DNA of 64,000 nt from Nocardia sp. NBC_01730 (lineage in GTDB: Bacteria; Actinomycetota; Actinomycetes; Mycobacteriales; Mycobacteriaceae): positions 1,116,001-1,180,000 of the forward strand of contig NZ_CP109162.1 in assembly GCF_035920445.1 (NCBI RefSeq), given 5' to 3'. Numbering within the stretch: position 1 is the stretch's first letter; every line of letters begins with the position of its first letter. The notes under the pieces were generated by a model that saw only the letters and a list, made by a program, of their open reading frames with translations, ran no database searches and was not told the DNA's origin. Position numbers and translations under genes: made by a program. Of this stretch, positions 8,808 through 17,631 are shown piece after piece.

Positions 8808-10292
8808 ATGGGAATTCCTCTCACTGATAAGCCGATGCTCGCCGACGCCCTGCTGTCACGCAGCGCGGCCTATATCGACGGCGAGTGGGTCGAACAGGGC
8901 GACTCTGGCAGCTTTGTCGTCGAAAACCCTTCGACGGGCGAACATTTGGCCGAGCTTCCGTCCCTGAGCCGCACGCAGGTGGCCGGTGCCATCGATGCCG
9001 CGGACCGGGCGCTGCCCGGATGGCGGGCCCGGTCCGCGAAGGAACGCGCCCAGATTCTGCGGCGGTGGTTCGACCTCGTGACCCAGCATGCCGAGGACCT
9101 GGCCTGGCTGATCGTCGTCGAAGAGGGCAAGCCGGTGTCCGAGGCACGGGGCGAGGTCGCCTATGCCGCGTCGTTTATCGAGTGGTTCGCCGAAGAGGCC
9201 AAGCGGGTGCGCGGTGACATCTTCCCGGCGCCGGATCCCGCGGACCGAGTTCTGGTGCTCAAAGAACCCGTGGGTGTCTGTGTCGCGATCACGCCGTGGA
9301 ACTTTCCCGCCGCAATGATCACCCGCAAGGCGGCGCCGGCGCTGGCCGCGGGCTGCACGATGGTGGTCAAGCCCGCTGAGCAGACACCACTGACGGCACT
9401 GGCTCTCGCGGAGCTGGCCCGGCGTGCCGGGGTGCCGGCCGGTGTGTTCAACGTGGTGCTGGGCAATGCGCGCGAGATCGGCCCGGAACTCACCGGCAAT
9501 CCGCTGGTCCGAAAGGTGAGTTTCACCGGTTCGACGGAGGTCGGGCGGCTGCTGCTCGAGCAGTGCGCGGCGACTGTCAAGAAGGCGTCGATGGAGCTGG
9601 GCGGTAACGCGCCGGCGATCGTGTTCGACGATGCGGACCTCGAGGTCGCCGTCGCGGGCGTGCTCGCGGCGAAGTACCGCAACACCGGTCAGGCGTGCAT
9701 CAGTGCGAACCGCGTGTATGTGCAGTCGGGTATCTACGAGCGTTTCACCGCGCGGCTGGCCGAGCGAGTCGCCGAGCTGACGGTCGGCGACGGCTTCGAA
9801 TCCGGTGTCGCGCAGGGCCCCATGATCGATCGCGCGGCGATCGCGAAAGTCGAGGAACACGTCTCCGACGCCGTCGAGCACGGGGCGCGGGTGGTGTGCG
9901 GCGGCGCGAGGCATGAGCGCGGCGACCTGTTCTATCAGCCGACCGTGCTGGCCGATGTCGCCGCCGGTATGAAGATCACCCGCGAGGAGACCTTCGGCCC
10001 GATCACTCCGCTGATTCCGTTCACCGACGAGGCCGATGTGATCCGGCAGGCGAATGACACCGAATTCGGTTTGGCCGCTTACCTTTTCAGTCGCGATGCG
10101 GAGCGGATCTGGCGCGTGGCGGCGGCCCTCGAGGCCGGCATGGTCGGCATCAACTCCGGCCTGATCTCCAACGAGACCGCACCCTTCGGCGGCATCAAGC
10201 AGTCCGGCCTCGGCCGGGAGGGATCGATCTACGGCATCGACGAATACCTGGAGATGAAGTACCTGGCATGGGCGGGCAGCGGAGCGCTCTGA
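8808..10292 (+). CDS. NAD(P)-dependent aldehyde dehydrogenase, succinate-semialdehyde dehydrogenase type
   Basis: A 494-aa aldehyde dehydrogenase. The catalytic Glu is in SMELGGNAPAIVF and the nucleophile Cys in NTGQACISANRVYV. The cofactor block ITPWNFPAAMITRKAAPALA and the C-terminal APFGGIKQSGLGREG are typical of the GabD/SSADH branch. The ATG at 8808 follows the preceding stop by nine bases. Together with the downstream aldolase it would oxidise a semialdehyde released by that enzyme. GabD-like sequence does not prove succinate semialdehyde as substrate. Confidence 0.9.
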   Translation: MGIPLTDKPMLADALLSRSAAYIDGEWVEQGDSGSFVVENPSTGEHLAELPSLSRTQVAGAIDAADRALPGWRARSAKERAQILRRWFDLVTQHAEDLAWLIVVEEGKPVSEARGEVAYAASFIEWFAEEAKRVRGDIFPAPDPADRVLVLKEPVGVCVAITPWNFPAAMITRKAAPALAAGCTMVVKPAEQTPLTALALAELARRAGVPAGVFNVVLGNAREIGPELTGNPLVRKVSFTGSTEVGRLLLEQCAATVKKASMELGGNAPAIVFDDADLEVAVAGVLAAKYRNTGQACISANRVYVQSGIYERFTARLAERVAELTVGDGFESGVAQGPMIDRAAIAKVEEHVSDAVEHGARVVCGGARHERGDLFYQPTVLADVAAGMKITREETFGPITPLIPFTDEADVIRQANDTEFGLAAYLFSRDAERIWRVAAALEAGMVGINSGLISNETAPFGGIKQSGLGREGSIYGIDEYLEMKYLAWAGSGAL

Positions 10293-10361
10293 TCGCGGCC
10301 GTTCGAGAACTCACCCACTTCATCACCTTCCATCCATCGAAACAGCGACAAGGAGGCCCAC

Positions 10362-11381
10362 ATGGCCGAGTACAACCTTTCTGAAGTCCGGGACTGGGCT
10401 CGGGAAAAGCTTGTCGGTGCGATCAATTGCACCATTCCGTCGTTCACCAACGACCTGCGCGACATCAACGAGCAGGGCATTCGCCACGACATCCGGCTGG
10501 CGAAGGAGCACGGCTTCATCGGCAGCCTGGGTATTTCCGAAGTCAGCATCACGCTGCCGGAATACGTGAATTTCCTGCGGATCGCCAAGGATGAGGGCGG
10601 TAGCGACTTCTACATCGTCCACCACGCGAGCTGGAACGACCTCGAGCAGAACATCGAGGCGGTCAAGCGAGCGGAGGAAGTCGGCGCCGACCTGGTGCTG
10701 CTGTCCTACCCACCGAACTTCTATCCCGAGTCCGAACAGGAGATCTTCGACTACACCAAGGCGGTGGCCGATGCGACGAACCTCGCCATAATTCTGTTCC
10801 CGATGGTGTCCTGGGGCTTCAGCAGCCGGATCCACCCGTCCGATATCCCCACCCGGCTCATCCGCCGCATGATCGACGAGATTCCCAACGTCGCGGTGAT
10901 CAAAGCCGAGGGCGGATTCCCGAGCATCCAGAGCGTCATCGAATGCACGCGGCTGTTCGGCAAGGAAGTCGTCATCTCGAACCCGATCGAGGGTGAACTG
11001 ATACCGCTCTCGCAGGTCATGCCCATTCAGCTGTCGGCCACCAGCGACCACGAGTACTTCGGTCCGATGATCCCGCGTGTCATGCAGCTGTTGCGGGACG
11101 GCAAGTACGACGACGCCACTGAGATCTACTGGCAGCTGCACCCGGCGCGCAAAGCCAAGGCCGCGCTGTTCAACGGACTGCACGGCGGGTCCATCCTGAA
11201 CCGTCAGGCGTGGAAATTCCAGGGCTGGCTGCAGGGCTACAACGGCGGCCCACTGCGTATGCCCACCCTGCGCATCCACGACCACCAGATGAACGCGCTG
11301 CGCAAGGGCCTGATCGATTCCGGTTTCGAGCCCAGCATGGACCCTTTCAAGGAGTTCTTCATCGGCCGCAATCCCGCGTAA
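10362..11381 (+). CDS. Dihydrodipicolinate synthase (DapA)-family aldolase/dehydratase
   Basis: A 339-aa class I aldolase-fold protein with an AAGGAGG ribosome site. The Schiff-base lysine is in VAVIKAEGGFPS. The substrate loop is NCTIPSF rather than the GTxTPF of true DapA, and the C-terminal half is longer than in lysine-pathway enzymes. It is therefore probably a catabolic pyruvate aldolase or a sugar- or keto-acid dehydratase. It is the third gene of the GntR-controlled run and would supply the aldehyde for the dehydrogenase just upstream. The substrate is unknown. Confidence 0.82.
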   Translation: MAEYNLSEVRDWAREKLVGAINCTIPSFTNDLRDINEQGIRHDIRLAKEHGFIGSLGISEVSITLPEYVNFLRIAKDEGGSDFYIVHHASWNDLEQNIEAVKRAEEVGADLVLLSYPPNFYPESEQEIFDYTKAVADATNLAIILFPMVSWGFSSRIHPSDIPTRLIRRMIDEIPNVAVIKAEGGFPSIQSVIECTRLFGKEVVISNPIEGELIPLSQVMPIQLSATSDHEYFGPMIPRVMQLLRDGKYDDATEIYWQLHPARKAKAALFNGLHGGSILNRQAWKFQGWLQGYNGGPLRMPTLRIHDHQMNALRKGLIDSGFEPSMDPFKEFFIGRNPA

Positions 11382-11386
11382 GCGAG

Positions 11387-11765
11387 TTACGGGACGACCG
11401 GGCCTGGTGTCACTCCGCCTTCGCCGAACGCGAGTGCACGGATGTCCAGTTCGGTCTGCTCGTGTACCGGCCAGCTGTGAGTGCAGCTTCCCCGGGTGTC
11501 GTCCGTAGCGGACGTTGTAGCCGTGCGCGCCGGCTATCGCGTCCCATTCCAGGTGGGCGGCGCGGTCGCTGACGCGGTGCGCCTGCGCTGTGACCGCCTG
11601 TGGCGGAGGCAGATTGCCGTGCCCGAATACGCGCAGCCCGCTCCCTGCGAAGGACCTGTCGAAGGGCAGCCGACCGGCCGTAACCCGGACGTAACGCACC
11701 GGGTGCGGCTCGTCGAGCACCACGAAGGCATGCGGCGCATCGTGATTCGTCGCCGCGGGTGTCCA
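11387..11765 (-). pseudogene. 3' fragment of a large glycoside hydrolase-like (GH43-type) gene
   Basis: Reading leftward from about 11765, the translation NHDAPHAFVVLDEPHPVRYV, then SGLRVFGHG and LEWDAIAGAHGYNVRYG, resembles the discoidin-like and Fn3-like C-terminal domains of GH43-type proteins. After GRHPGKLHSQL the sense continues in another frame as VHEQTELDIRALAFGEGG and TPGPVVP before a stop at 11387-11389. A short deletion and frame change therefore lie near 11450. The catalytic part is absent. The fragment is wedged between the DapA-family gene and a LysR remnant. Confidence 0.6.
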
Positions 11766-11779
11766 GCACGGCCGTTCGG

Positions 11780-11998
11780 GTCGGTGAGACCTCGACCCTG
11801 GTCACCTCGGTCGCCGGTGGAGTCGGCGCCACGATAGTTCCCGAGGCAGTGACCGCGCTGGCCCTCGAGGGCGGGCCTATCGGCCGCTGGCTGGCCGCCA
11901 CCACGGTGGAACTCGCGGTCGCCCATCGCGCCGACCGCGAGGAGCCCCACCTCGTCCGAGCGGTTGCGGTGATTCATCGACTCGTGGGGGGCTGCTGA
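11780..11998 (+). pseudogene. C-terminal remnant of a LysR-type regulator
   Basis: The frame reads GETSTLVTSVAGGVGATIVP, EAVTALALEG and later VELAVAHRADREEPHLVRAV, the last third of a LysR effector domain. Nothing upstream of about 11780 continues it; instead the antisense strand holds the glycoside hydrolase fragment. It is a truncated gene end. Its final bases overlap the stop of the convergent intact LysR gene. Confidence 0.6.
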
Positions 11999-12873
11999 TG
12001 TCTGGATTGCTCCGCGACGAACTCCAGGAACCGCCGGGCGGCGCGCCCACTCGGACCATGTGTGCGAGTCACCGCACCGTACTGCCGGAAGACAGCGTGG
12101 TCGCGAAACGGGATGGTAGGAGTCGTGGGCGGGTGCCCCGGCTGTGCTGCCGGGATGATGGCTACGCCCATTCCCGCCGCCACGAGTGCCCGGAGGGTGG
12201 ACAGCTCGGTCACCTCGGTTTCGATTCTGGGGCTGAATCCCGCCTCGCGGCAGAGGCGGTCGGTCACCTGACGCAGGCCGTACCCGACTTTGAGCGCTAC
12301 CATGGGCTCGTCCATCAGGTCGGCGACCGCGATATCGCCGCGACCCTCGAACGCGTGGCCCGGCGGGACGCCGAGGCCTAGTTCCTCGTTGCCCAGCGGC
12401 AGCCAATGCAGATCGTCCGCGGTGGGATGGGGAGCGACGAAGCCGATATCGATTCGCCCATGGCGGACATCATCGACCACCGCGTCGGATGCACCGCCGC
12501 AGAGCTCGAAGGATGTGCGTGGCGCGAGGGCACGATAGCGATCTAGAAGCCGCGGTATCAACCATCCGCCGAATGAATGCAGGAACCCCAGTGAGACCAC
12601 TCCGCGGTCCGGGTCGACGAGGGTGGCGATTCTCTCTTCTCCCTGGTTGATCTCATCGATAGCGCGGACCGCGTGCGCGCGAAAAATCTCGCCGTACCTA
12701 TTGAGCCGCAGCTGATTCTGGTTACGGTCGAAGAGTTTCACGCCGAGCTTGCGTTCGAGCCGGGCCAAAGCCCGTGAGAGCGTCGGCTGACTGATGTTCA
12801 GTTGTTCGGCCGTAGTTGTCATATTTCCGGTTTCTGTCAAAGTGATGAACCATTCGAGTTCACGCAATTGCAT
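11974..12873 (-). CDS. LysR-type regulator (copy 1, left border of the catabolic cluster)
   Basis: A complete 299-aa LysR protein. The helix-turn-helix is at residues 18-45 (LNISQPTLSRALARLERKLG) and the effector domain begins VVSLGFLHSFGGWLIPRLL. It is closely related over its whole length to the LysR at 25012-25977; the stretch GYGLRQVTDRLCREAGFSPR is identical in both. It diverges from the monooxygenase at 13079, and a palindrome with T-N11-A spacing lies between them, so it probably activates the rightward operon with an aromatic or acid inducer. Confidence 0.92.
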   Translation of the reverse strand: MQLRELEWFITLTETGNMTTTAEQLNISQPTLSRALARLERKLGVKLFDRNQNQLRLNRYGEIFRAHAVRAIDEINQGEERIATLVDPDRGVVSLGFLHSFGGWLIPRLLDRYRALAPRTSFELCGGASDAVVDDVRHGRIDIGFVAPHPTADDLHWLPLGNEELGLGVPPGHAFEGRGDIAVADLMDEPMVALKVGYGLRQVTDRLCREAGFSPRIETEVTELSTLRALVAAGMGVAIIPAAQPGHPPTTPTIPFRDHAVFRQYGAVTRTHGPSGRAARRFLEFVAEQSRHQQPPTSR

Positions 12874-12944
12874 GCCGGGGATGATACGTCGAAAAACGTT
12901 GCGGCCGAGAGTCGACTTTTTAGGTCGGTAGCTGCCCGAATGTG

Positions 12945-12965
12945 ACTATGCGCCGGACGCATAGT
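12945..12965. promoter_or_regulatory. LysR-box palindrome upstream of the catabolic operon
   Basis: Eight-base arms ACTATGCG (12945-12952) and CGCATAGT (12958-12965) are perfectly complementary with a five-base spacer. The core fits the LysR consensus T-N11-A (T 12949, A 12961). It lies 72 bases upstream of the LysR start codon and 113 bases before the monooxygenase start. Confidence 0.6.
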
Positions 12966-13078
12966 GTGTGCGAAGTTCCTGGTCTTGTACTCCATCCTGC
13001 CGATTCCGCATTCTGAAATAGCTGGTCCGTGATGTCGATCACGACAGTTTCTCGCATGATCACCAGGAAAGAGGCACC

Positions 13079-14271
13079 ATGACACAGTCGTCGTTGACCG
13101 CCGTCAGGTCCGACATCGGCGCTCCGGACGCGGAGTTGGTTGGCCGCGCAACCAATCTGGTCCCATTGATCCGCGAATACGCCGCGCAGGGCTCCGAGGC
13201 TCGCCGAATCGCCCCGGAGGTGGTCAAGGCGATGACCGAGGCCGGCCTGTTCCATCTGCTCGTGGATCGGCGACTCGGCGGGCACGGGGCCAGCATGCGG
13301 ACGACCGTTGAGGCGGTCGCCGAGGTCGCACGAGGCGACGGTTCCACCGCGTGGATTGCCGCATTGCTCGCCTCCGCCACCGGATTCGCGTCGACCTTCT
13401 CCGAAAACGCACGGGAGGACATGTTCGGGTCGCATCCGAAGGCGACGTCGTGTGGCATTTTCTCACCGGGTAAGGCGGAGCCGGTCGAGGGCGGTTATCG
13501 CATCAATGGCCGCTGGCCGTACGCATCCGGTTCCTTCGCGGCCGACTGGGCGACCGTGGGTATTCCCCTCGACAGTGGCAAGGAGGTGGGCCTGGCGCTG
13601 ATTCCCGCCGAAGCCTTCACCATCGAACCGACCTGGTTCGTCACCGGAATGCGGGGCTCGGGTAGCGACACCATCGTGGTGGAGGACCATTTCGTGCCGG
13701 AGCATCGGGTACAGCGCTTCCAAGAAATGACCGAAGGCCGATACCTCACTCCGCACAAAGACGAACACATGGCATCGATCGGCTTCACCGCTGTCGCCTC
13801 GGCCATTCTCGTAGCGGCACAGATCGGTATGGTTCGGCACGCGCTGGAAATCACCCGAGCCAAATTGCCGGAAAAGCCCGTAGCCTACACGAATTTCCCG
13901 CACGCGAAGCTGTCGGCCACCCATCAGATCGCCGTCGCGAAGGCAGCCACGAATTTGCACCTCGCGGAAATGACCTTGAATCGGATTGCCTCGACATCGA
14001 CCAGGCGGCCGCCGAACGCCGGCGACTCGACCTGGAAACCCGGGCGCGCATCCGGAACGACACCGGCGTGGTCGCCGAGCTGGCCACGCGAGCGATCGAC
14101 GAGCTGATGAACGCCAATGGCTCGGGTTCGTTCGCCGAAGTCAATGTGCTGAGCCGAATTTGGCGGGACTCCTCGATCGCGGCCCGGCACGCCTACGTCA
14201 GCGCCGACATCGGCAGGGAAGCCTACGGTCGGGTCCTGCTGGGCAACGAAGAGCCCACGACGGTTCTGTAG
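13079..14271 (+). pseudogene. Flavin-dependent monooxygenase, oxygenase component (acyl-CoA dehydrogenase fold), frameshifted
   Basis: The product resembles two-component oxygenases such as HsaA and 4-hydroxyphenylacetate 3-hydroxylase: VDRRLGGHGASMRTTVEAVA, STAWIAALLAS, NGRWPYASGSF, GMRGSGSDTIVVEDHFVP. The first frame runs to a stop at 14107, but after LAEMTLNRIA it turns into unrelated residues. The expected C-terminus resumes in the +1-shifted frame from about 13992 (DIDQAAAERRRLDLETRARI, later ELMNANGSGSFAEVNVLSRI) and ends at 14271. Loss of one base, for example one G in TCGGAC, explains it. The flavin reductase follows after eight bases. Whether this is a true mutation or a sequence error cannot be told here. 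Confidence 0.8.
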
Positions 14272-14279
14272 GGACGGCC

Positions 14280-14810
14280 ATGGATACCGTGAAAGCCGTC
14301 GACACCGAACCGGCCGCGGCTCCCATCGGCTACCGGCACGCTCTCGGCCATGTCCCGACCAGCGTGGCCGTGGTCACCGCGGCCACCAGGTCCGGGCCGG
14401 TCGGTATGACGATCGGCTCGTTCACCTCGGTCTCGCTGGATCCGCCGCTGATCGCCTTCTTCATCGACCGCTCCTCCAGGAGCTGGCCGCGCCTGTACGG
14501 CGCGAGTCGCTTCGGCGTCAATATCCTCGGGCACAACCAGAGCGAGGTGTGCCGGACGTTCTCGCGACCGAGTGACGACCGCTTCCGCGACGTGGGCTGG
14601 AGCGAGTCGGTCAACGGCGTGCCATTGCTCGACGAGGCGATCGTCGCCCTGGAGTGCACGCGATTCAAGGTGGACCTGATCGGTGACCATTACCAAGTGG
14701 TCGGCCGGGTCGAGAAGCTGGAACTGCGTGCCAGCGAACCACCGCTGATCTTCCTGCGCGGTGGGTTCGTCGACTTGAGCGACGGCTCGGACAAATCCCA
14801 GCGGAGCTAG
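14280..14810 (+). CDS. Flavin reductase of a two-component monooxygenase
   Basis: A 176-aa flavin reductase-like (FMN-binding split barrel) protein with YRHALGHVPTSVAVVTA, MTIGSFTSVSLDPPLIAFFI, GVNILGHNQSE and a late LIFLRGGFVDL, the full core of HpaC/HsaB-type reductases. It uses NAD(P)H to deliver reduced flavin to the oxygenase encoded just upstream. An open frame without similarity continues upstream from the ATG at 14280; the ATG follows the oxygenase stop by eight bases. Confidence 0.9.
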   Translation: MDTVKAVDTEPAAAPIGYRHALGHVPTSVAVVTAATRSGPVGMTIGSFTSVSLDPPLIAFFIDRSSRSWPRLYGASRFGVNILGHNQSEVCRTFSRPSDDRFRDVGWSESVNGVPLLDEAIVALECTRFKVDLIGDHYQVVGRVEKLELRASEPPLIFLRGGFVDLSDGSDKSQRS

Positions 14811-14824
14811 CCGAATTATTCGGC
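14810..14824. terminator. Short perfect stem between flavin reductase and ferredoxin genes
   Basis: Arms GCCGAAT (14810-14816) and ATTCGGC (14818-14824) pair perfectly around one base, beginning at the last base of the reductase stop codon. It may attenuate transcription or protect the upstream message inside an otherwise continuous operon. The very small loop makes a strong terminator unlikely. Confidence 0.3.
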
Positions 14825-14856
14825 ATTACGCCGCATCTCAGATGAAGGACCCCGAG

Positions 14857-15045
14857 ATGATCAATGTCAAAGTAGATTTCGGCCGTTGCGATGCCAACGG
14901 CACCTGCGCCGCACTGATGCCCGATGTATTCGAGATCGGCGCGGACGGCTCGCTCGCACAATTGAAGACGCGGATCGAGGACGATCGGCAGGAGGAGTTC
15001 GACGAAGTCGTGCTGTGCTGCCCGATGGGAGCGATCTCTCGATGA
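14857..15045 (+). CDS. Single-cluster (3Fe-4S type) ferredoxin
   Basis: A 62-aa ferredoxin of the P450-partner type: GRCDANGTCAALMPDVFEI near the start and VVLCCPMGAI near the end, giving Cys-X5-Cys and a C-terminal Cys-Pro. The ATG at 14857 is preferred over 14842 because AAGGA precedes it at normal spacing. The stop overlaps the P450 start as ATGA, so the ferredoxin and P450 are coupled. It would pass electrons from the reductase at 18447 to the P450 at 15042. Confidence 0.88.
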   Translation: MINVKVDFGRCDANGTCAALMPDVFEIGADGSLAQLKTRIEDDRQEEFDEVVLCCPMGAISR

Positions 15046-16226
15046 CGGAGACACTACTGCCCCGCTTCGATCCGTTCGCTCCGCAGGCCCAGGCGCACGA
15101 GGGCGGAGCCCTGCCGGACGGCCCACTGGCGCTCGGTCCATCCGGTTACACAGTGCTGACCTACGATCTCGCGACCACGGTCCTGCGCAATACGCGCTTC
15201 AAGAACGCCGCGCTCGAACTGATGGAACAGTTCGGAATCACCGACGGACTGGCTCACGAATTCCGTGCCAATAGCGTCATCATGGCGGAGGGTGCGCGTC
15301 ATTTCCGACTGCGCGCGCCGATGGCGCGGTTCATGGGTCCGCACACTGTGCAGGAAATCCGCAGAATTGTTCGCGAGATCGTCGAGGGCATTGTCACGGA
15401 TCTCGACACGAGCGCTCCCGTCGATTTCCACACCGGGATCGACCAGCGCATTCCCGCGCGGATCTATTGCTATCTCGCTGGCGCACCCGCGGCGGACGAG
15501 CCCTTGGTCGCCAGCCTGTCGGAGCGGACGCTCTCACTGCTGCATCGGGACCGGTCCCTCACCCCGGTGATCGTGAACGCCTATGCCGAACTCTTCGCCT
15601 ATCTGCGTGCTCTCATCGCGCGAAAGCGGGAACAGGCCCTCGGCGACGACATGCTGTCCTTCCTCATCGGCCAGCAGGAAGCGGGCAAGCTGTCGGAGGA
15701 TGAACTGCTCAACGAGGCCGCCGCCATGCTCGAGGCGAGCTCGGTCAATACCTCGCATCAAACCGGCCTGGTCGTGTGGACACTGCTGCGTGATCGAGAG
15801 GCCTGGCGGCGACTCGTCGAGGATCACGAGCTGATTCCTGCCGCCGTGGTCGAGGCCATCAGGTTGTATCCGCGGCCCGGAATCGTGAGCAAGGTGGCGA
15901 CCGAAGATATCGAGCTGAACGGAACCATCATTCCGGAAGGCTCCGATGTGCATGTGGCGGTCTGGTCCGCGAACCGCGATCAGGCGCGCTTCGAACGCCC
16001 CACCGAATTCCGCCTCGACCGGGAATCCAATTCCCCGCTGACATTCAGCACCGGCAGTCACGGCTGCCTCGGTCAAAGCTTGGCCAGGGTGGAAATGGAA
16101 GAAGTGGTCAGGTATCTGGCCGACCACCACCCCGATGCGGTGGTGGTCGACGACGGCACCGAAATCGGACAGAGTGGCGGCCGCTGGCTCGTCAAGGCGC
16201 TCACCGTGAACTTGAATCCGGTGTAA
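15042..16226 (+). CDS. Cytochrome P450 (catabolic, class I)
   Basis: A 394-aa bacterial P450. The heme loop is FSTGSHGCLGQSLARVEM with the ligand Cys, the ExxR motif is in VVEAIRLYPRP, and PERF-like TEFRLDRE lies between. The I-helix reads AAAMLEASSVNTSHQTG, so the usual acid of (A/G)Gx(D/E)T is replaced by Asn while Thr remains. It is coupled to the ferredoxin, and a ferredoxin reductase lies later in the operon, so a full electron chain is present. The substrate is unknown; the surrounding genes suggest an aromatic or branched-acid compound. Confidence 0.92.
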   Translation: MTETLLPRFDPFAPQAQAHEGGALPDGPLALGPSGYTVLTYDLATTVLRNTRFKNAALELMEQFGITDGLAHEFRANSVIMAEGARHFRLRAPMARFMGPHTVQEIRRIVREIVEGIVTDLDTSAPVDFHTGIDQRIPARIYCYLAGAPAADEPLVASLSERTLSLLHRDRSLTPVIVNAYAELFAYLRALIARKREQALGDDMLSFLIGQQEAGKLSEDELLNEAAAMLEASSVNTSHQTGLVVWTLLRDREAWRRLVEDHELIPAAVVEAIRLYPRPGIVSKVATEDIELNGTIIPEGSDVHVAVWSANRDQARFERPTEFRLDRESNSPLTFSTGSHGCLGQSLARVEMEEVVRYLADHHPDAVVVDDGTEIGQSGGRWLVKALTVNLNPV

Positions 16227-16233
16227 GGGGAAT

Positions 16234-17631
16234 ATGGTGATGAATGCCGAGTCTTTGACGGAGCGCCTGGCATCGAATTGGGCGGAAATTCAATTCGACG
16301 ATATTCCGGGTGAGGTCGTCACTGGTGTCAAGAAAAATATTCTGGACACCCTGGCCGTGGCGATGGCCGGTGCCCACACCGATGAGGCCCGGCGGGTGCG
16401 GACCGCACTCACGGGCGTGCGCGCCGAGTCCGGAAGCCTGGTGTGGGGCACCCCCTTTCGGGTTTCGCCGGCTCATGCCGCGCTCGCGAACGGCACCGCG
16501 GCCCATGCGCGCGACTTCGACGACGGAGGTGGGCCGGGCCACGCCGGGGCGACGGTGCTGCCCGCGGCGCTGGCCGTGGCGGAGGCGGCGGGCGGCGACG
16601 GGCGGACGCTCATCGAGGCAACGATAGCCGGATACGACATCGGCTACCGAGCGTTGCAGGCGATCGGAGGTTTCGCCGCGCATACCGGCCGAGGCTGGCA
16701 CTCGAGCGGCACCATGGGCAGTTTCGCCGCGGCCGCGGCCGCGGCGAAAACCCTTGGCCTGGACACGGAACGCTTCGCCGACGCGCTCGGAATCGCCGGC
16801 TCGTTCACCGGTGGTGTGTGGGCGTTCAAAGACGACGGCGCCATGACCAAACGCATCCATCCCGGCAAAGCGGGGGAGACCGGCGTGGACGCGGCGCTCC
16901 TCGCCCAGGCCGGAATTACCGGTCCCCGTCGGGTTTTCGAAGCCGAATGGGGTGGCCTGTATGCCACCTACAACAACGGACAGGGGTTCCCTGAGCAGGC
17001 GCTCGCCGACCTGGGCGTGGATTACAACGTGGCCACCGCGTACATCAAGCCCTACGCCTGCTGCCGGGGGTGCCACTCCACGATCGACACGGTTCTGGCG
17101 ATGATTCGCGCGCGCGACGTGAACCCCGCTGATATACACCACATTTCGATCAAAGCCTCGGAGACCGCGGTGAACATGCTGTCGGTCGACCCGATAGAGA
17201 CCGTCTTCGATGCCCAGTTCAGCCTCGCCTACGCGATGAGTGTCGCACTGTGCAACGGCAGTGTCGGACTGGACCAGTTCGAGCCACCCCGCATGAACGA
17301 CCCGCTGGTGGCGGAGACCTTCGCGAAGATCTCGATGCACGTCGACACCAGCATCGAACTGGAGGACGGACCACGTCTGGACGTGGAGTTCACCAGTGGC
17401 GAAACGATCACCCTGTTCGCCGGAAACCCGACTACCGCCAAGGGCTCGGCGCTGAACCCGATGTCCCACGAGGAGGTCGTCACAAAGGCAGAAGCACTGC
17501 TGGCGCCGATCGACCCCGAGATTCCCCGCCGACTCGTGCACGCGGTCGAGAATCTGGAAGACGCTTCCGATCTTTCAGAACTGCTGAGTGCACTCCGAGC
17601 AGAGAGACGAGACAACTGCCTTGGTGACTAA
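16234..17631 (+). CDS. MmgE/PrpD-family protein (2-methylcitrate dehydratase / cis-aconitate decarboxylase superfamily)
   Basis: A 465-aa protein of normal family length with GVKKNILDTLAVAMAGAHTD, ANGTAAHARDFDDGG, GFAAHTGRGWHSSGTMGSFA and KPYACCRGCHSTIDT. The superfamily contains 2-methylcitrate dehydratase, cis-aconitate decarboxylase (making itaconate) and iminodisuccinate epimerase. Its neighbours are a hydratase, a CoA-transferase and a CitE-like lyase, the set that breaks down itaconate or citramalate. It may therefore dehydrate or decarboxylate a tricarboxylate-like intermediate. This is inference from context only. Confidence 0.85.
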   Translation: MVMNAESLTERLASNWAEIQFDDIPGEVVTGVKKNILDTLAVAMAGAHTDEARRVRTALTGVRAESGSLVWGTPFRVSPAHAALANGTAAHARDFDDGGGPGHAGATVLPAALAVAEAAGGDGRTLIEATIAGYDIGYRALQAIGGFAAHTGRGWHSSGTMGSFAAAAAAAKTLGLDTERFADALGIAGSFTGGVWAFKDDGAMTKRIHPGKAGETGVDAALLAQAGITGPRRVFEAEWGGLYATYNNGQGFPEQALADLGVDYNVATAYIKPYACCRGCHSTIDTVLAMIRARDVNPADIHHISIKASETAVNMLSVDPIETVFDAQFSLAYAMSVALCNGSVGLDQFEPPRMNDPLVAETFAKISMHVDTSIELEDGPRLDVEFTSGETITLFAGNPTTAKGSALNPMSHEEVVTKAEALLAPIDPEIPRRLVHAVENLEDASDLSELLSALRAERRDNCLGD

